Assembly: GCF_000731985.1 (NCBI RefSeq)
Contig: NZ_JNCS01000009.1
Coordinates: 80,494 to 144,493 of the forward strand
DNA length: 64,000 bases
DNA from: Natrinema altunense
GTDB lineage: Archaea; Halobacteriota; Halobacteria; Halobacteriales; Natrialbaceae
Reading direction: 5' to 3'
A model generated the notes under the pieces. It did not search any database and was not told where the DNA came from. It saw only the letters and a list, made by a program, of their open reading frames with translations. Of this stretch, positions 62,100 to 64,000 are shown one piece after another. Every line of letters begins with the position of its first letter. The first letter of the stretch is position 1. Position numbers and translations under genes: made by a program.

Positions 62100-63407
62100 T
62101 CAGCCGCAGTAACAGTGCCCGTCCGGGCAGTTAGCCATCTCCTGCTCACCGATGTCGACGCCGAGCGCAGCGAGCGAGCCGCGGACTCGCTGGCTCGTGT
62201 CCGTGTCCGGACGGATGGTTCCGGCGACCGCTCCCGTCGGTGACGCTCCCGCGTCGACGGTCGCCGCGACCGCTCGCTCGGCGTGGTCGATCACCGCAAC
62301 GTGGTTTGCCGTCTGCACCGGGACGTATAGCTTTTCCCGAGCGGGGCCCCACGCGCCCGCGATCGACCGCCCGCCGACGTCGAGGTCGCCCTCGACCGTC
62401 CCGGTCTCGCAGTCGATCACCGTCACGCTTTCCCCGTCCGGGGTGAAGAGGTACGCTATCTCTCCATCGGGGCCGATCTCGCTCGTAATCGGGGCCGCCG
62501 GCAAGCCGTCGTCGCGCGTGATGCGCTCGCGTTCGACTGGCGTCGTCGGGTCCGAAATGTCCCAGATGCTTTCCGACCCCTCACGCGGGATCGCCGGATC
62601 GGTTCCGAGCTCGCCCTCGCCGTTCTCGACGAGCAGGGTTTCTCCCTCGAACGAGGCCATTCCCATGAACGGCAGGACCTTCGCGTCTCCGACGGGGTCA
62701 CCGACATCGACTCGCTCGACGATTTCGAACGGATCGACGGAGAAGACCGCCACCGTTTCGTTCGCGATCTCCGGGACGAAAGCGTACTTTCCGTCGGGCC
62801 CGAGGGTCGCGTCGCAGGGGCCCGTGTACTCGGTCTCGACCTTGCCGGTCACCTCTCCGAACTCGTCGCTCCCGCGATCGGCATCGATCCGGACGATCGC
62901 GTGCGTCTCCTGCTCGTCCGGTTCGGGATCGAGCGTCGTCGTCCCGCCCGAAGCGACTATGAGGTGTTTTTCGTCCGGCGTCAGGTTCGGATAGTTCGGT
63001 TCATATCCCGTCTCGACGCGTTCGATCCCCTCGAGCGTATGTTGATCGACCGCACGAACGCCCCCGTTGACGTTGAGCCAGAGCCCGTCGTACGCCGAGT
63101 CGAGACTCGTTCCGTACTGGTTGGCGGGAAACGATGCCGTCGTATCGATGAAGGCGTTCTCGAGGCGTTCATCCGCCTCGGCATCGATGACGCTCACCGT
63201 TCGATCGCCGTTGTTAAACACGAACACCGTCGGCACGCCTTCGGTACTCCCCTGAGAGAGACAGTCCGTTGCGGAGACCATTGCACCCACGGCCGCGGAC
63301 GACTCGAGTAGTCGCCGCCGACCGACGCCGTTGGCAAACGGGTCCGTCGGACCTAGACTCGAGTCCGTATCACGGTCGCGTCCATCGTTCGTTGCTCTCC
63401 CGTCCAT
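62100..63407 (-). CDS. Tat-exported beta-propeller (YVTN/YncE-like) with a Cys-rich C-terminus
   Basis: 435 residues. An N-terminal twin-arginine region GVGRRRLLESSAAVGAMVSA is followed by repeated blades (VFVFNNGDRTVSVIDAEADE, AVFSVDPFEIVERVDVGDPV, VTVIDCETGTVEGDLDVGGR, HVAVIDHAERAVAATVDAGA), typical of YncE-like propellers. The last residues CPDGHCYCG give three Cys and one His at the very C-terminus, a likely metal- or redox-site. The function is unknown; secretion by Tat suggests that it folds, perhaps with a cofactor, before export. Confidence 0.75.
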   Translation of the reverse strand: MDGRATNDGRDRDTDSSLGPTDPFANGVGRRRLLESSAAVGAMVSATDCLSQGSTEGVPTVFVFNNGDRTVSVIDAEADERLENAFIDTTASFPANQYGTSLDSAYDGLWLNVNGGVRAVDQHTLEGIERVETGYEPNYPNLTPDEKHLIVASGGTTTLDPEPDEQETHAIVRIDADRGSDEFGEVTGKVETEYTGPCDATLGPDGKYAFVPEIANETVAVFSVDPFEIVERVDVGDPVGDAKVLPFMGMASFEGETLLVENGEGELGTDPAIPREGSESIWDISDPTTPVERERITRDDGLPAAPITSEIGPDGEIAYLFTPDGESVTVIDCETGTVEGDLDVGGRSIAGAWGPAREKLYVPVQTANHVAVIDHAERAVAATVDAGASPTGAVAGTIRPDTDTSQRVRGSLAALGVDIGEQEMANCPDGHCYCG

Positions 63408-63935
63408 ACCGTTCGTCCGACGGCCAGTGTCAAAAGTGACCGTGCACTAATAGCGAGTGCGAGCCATCCACCGATCACCGCCGGGGACGCGTCGGTTTTG
63501 CCCTCGATCGGCGCGTTCGGCCCGACGAGCGCGGATCTCCCGTCCATCGGTCGGCCCTAGTCTTCCGGGAGTGACTATCCCTCTCCCGTGAATGCCCAAC
63601 ACAGAGCAATGAGCGTCCGAGACGACGGCCTTATGTGTTCGCCCGGCGTTCGACACTAATGCGAACGACGTGGCGCACGCCGTCACGTTCCCTCCGGCCG
63701 TGACCCGGCACGGAGGTAGGCATCATATCCGCCCTCGCGACGCCAGCGGACCACTCCGTTGCCGTCCATCTCGAGGCACTCGGACTCACCGCGACTGACG
63801 CCGATCGACGGCGTCACGATACGACGCCCTTATACGATAGGGGATCGTCGGTCGGAGCACGCGGAAGTCCTCGCCGGATGCGGTTTCCGGCGGGGACGTG
63901 ATCCGATGCCCTTATATGTACGAGGCCAGTTGGAT
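63408..63935. other. Intergenic stretch before the last, cut gene
   Basis: No frame with haloarchaeal coding character. Two similar promoter-like boxes, GCCCTTATACGATAG (about 63827-63841) and TGCCCTTATATGTACG (about 63907-63922), are present; the second serves the gene at 63936. Confidence 0.4.
63908..63918 (+). promoter_or_regulatory. TATA-like box for the gene at the right edge
   Basis: GCCCTTATATG about 20-28 bases before the ATG at 63936 gives the spacing of a leaderless haloarchaeal promoter. Confidence 0.5.
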
Positions 63936-64000
63936 ATGAACGCGAACGAAGACGTGATCGGCGGGGCGTTCAACTCGCTCCGTCATCTCGGATGGATCGG
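63936..64000 (+). CDS. Start of an unidentified protein, cut by the window end
   Basis: The visible 21 codons read MNANEDVIGGAFNSLRHLGW, starting with an ATG at promoter distance from a TATA-like box. Too short to assign. Supported by spacing and by codon use in agreement with neighbours. Confidence 0.5.
   Translation, partial: MNANEDVIGGAFNSLRHLGWI

Noticed and set aside
63660..63704. 14-codon frame MRTTWRTPSRSLRP
   Set aside because: No halophile composition and no gene behind it to act as a leader peptide.
1..64000. tRNA and rRNA genes
   Set aside because: Scanned by eye for T-arm (GGTTCRAATCC) and conserved rRNA segments; none found, although an eye scan can miss intron-containing tRNAs.

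Overview
The window comes from a haloarchaeon, most likely of the Natrialbaceae type. Supporting signs are the very high GC with strong third-position GC, strongly acidic proteins, frequent CTCGAG hexamers, TATA-like boxes placed for leaderless mRNAs, and archaeal or halophile-specific genes (GatE, SRP19, Gar1, Orc1/Cdc6, CetZ, the MptE-type pterin kinase, presenilin-like protease, PGF-CTERM-anchored protein). The dense housekeeping content and a replication-origin-like locus point to the main chromosome.

Layout. 0-2 kb: a truncated tyrosine recombinase with a DUF5805-type partner, then a gene-poor stretch. 2-12.7 kb: an SDR dehydrogenase, two paralogous pairs of bacterial-PH-domain membrane proteins, a DUF7344/DICT regulator pair, a CorC-like membrane protein, a universal stress protein and fumarase. 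About 0.68 kb of AT-rich DNA bounded by 64-bp direct repeats lies between fumarase and the second PH operon. 12.7-20.2 kb: BolA and NifU-type Fe-S genes, a wHTH regulator divergent from a DUF7509-type protein, CysRS, a PAS histidine kinase, a lipoprotein and a presenilin homologue. 20.3-24.5 kb: gar1-srp19, then a divergent cobalamin/iron uptake locus. 24.7-31.7 kb: a cupredoxin, gatE, an Lrp regulator, a DMT exporter, a Tat lipoprotein and TrmJ.

31.7-36.3 kb is the most notable part: a replication-origin-like region with inverted and repeated G-rich boxes next to orc1/cdc6, followed by folP, a candidate structured RNA and the mptE-like gene. 36.3-38.2 kb is an eroded accessory patch with a damaged zinc-ribbon gene, AT-rich small membrane ORFs and an 84-bp palindromic MITE-like element that supplies the stop codon of a zinc-finger gene. 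38.2-41.2 kb carries cetZ and a photolyase. 41.2-49.6 kb is one sugar-utilisation locus: an epimerase-like TIM barrel, a Gfo/Idh oxidoreductase, an ABC importer with its Tat lipoprotein receptor, and a TrmB-family regulator whose promoter contains a TACT-N3-AGTA palindrome. 49.7-63.4 kb is mixed housekeeping: MscS, two Usp proteins, an aminotransferase, membrane hydrolases, dodecin, IscA, HisD, an ABC-2 exporter and a Tat-secreted beta-propeller. A gene begins at the right edge and runs out of the window.

No rRNA, tRNA or CRISPR array was found. Assignments are by reading motifs and recalling families, without database searches. Start codons were set by family convention and spacing.
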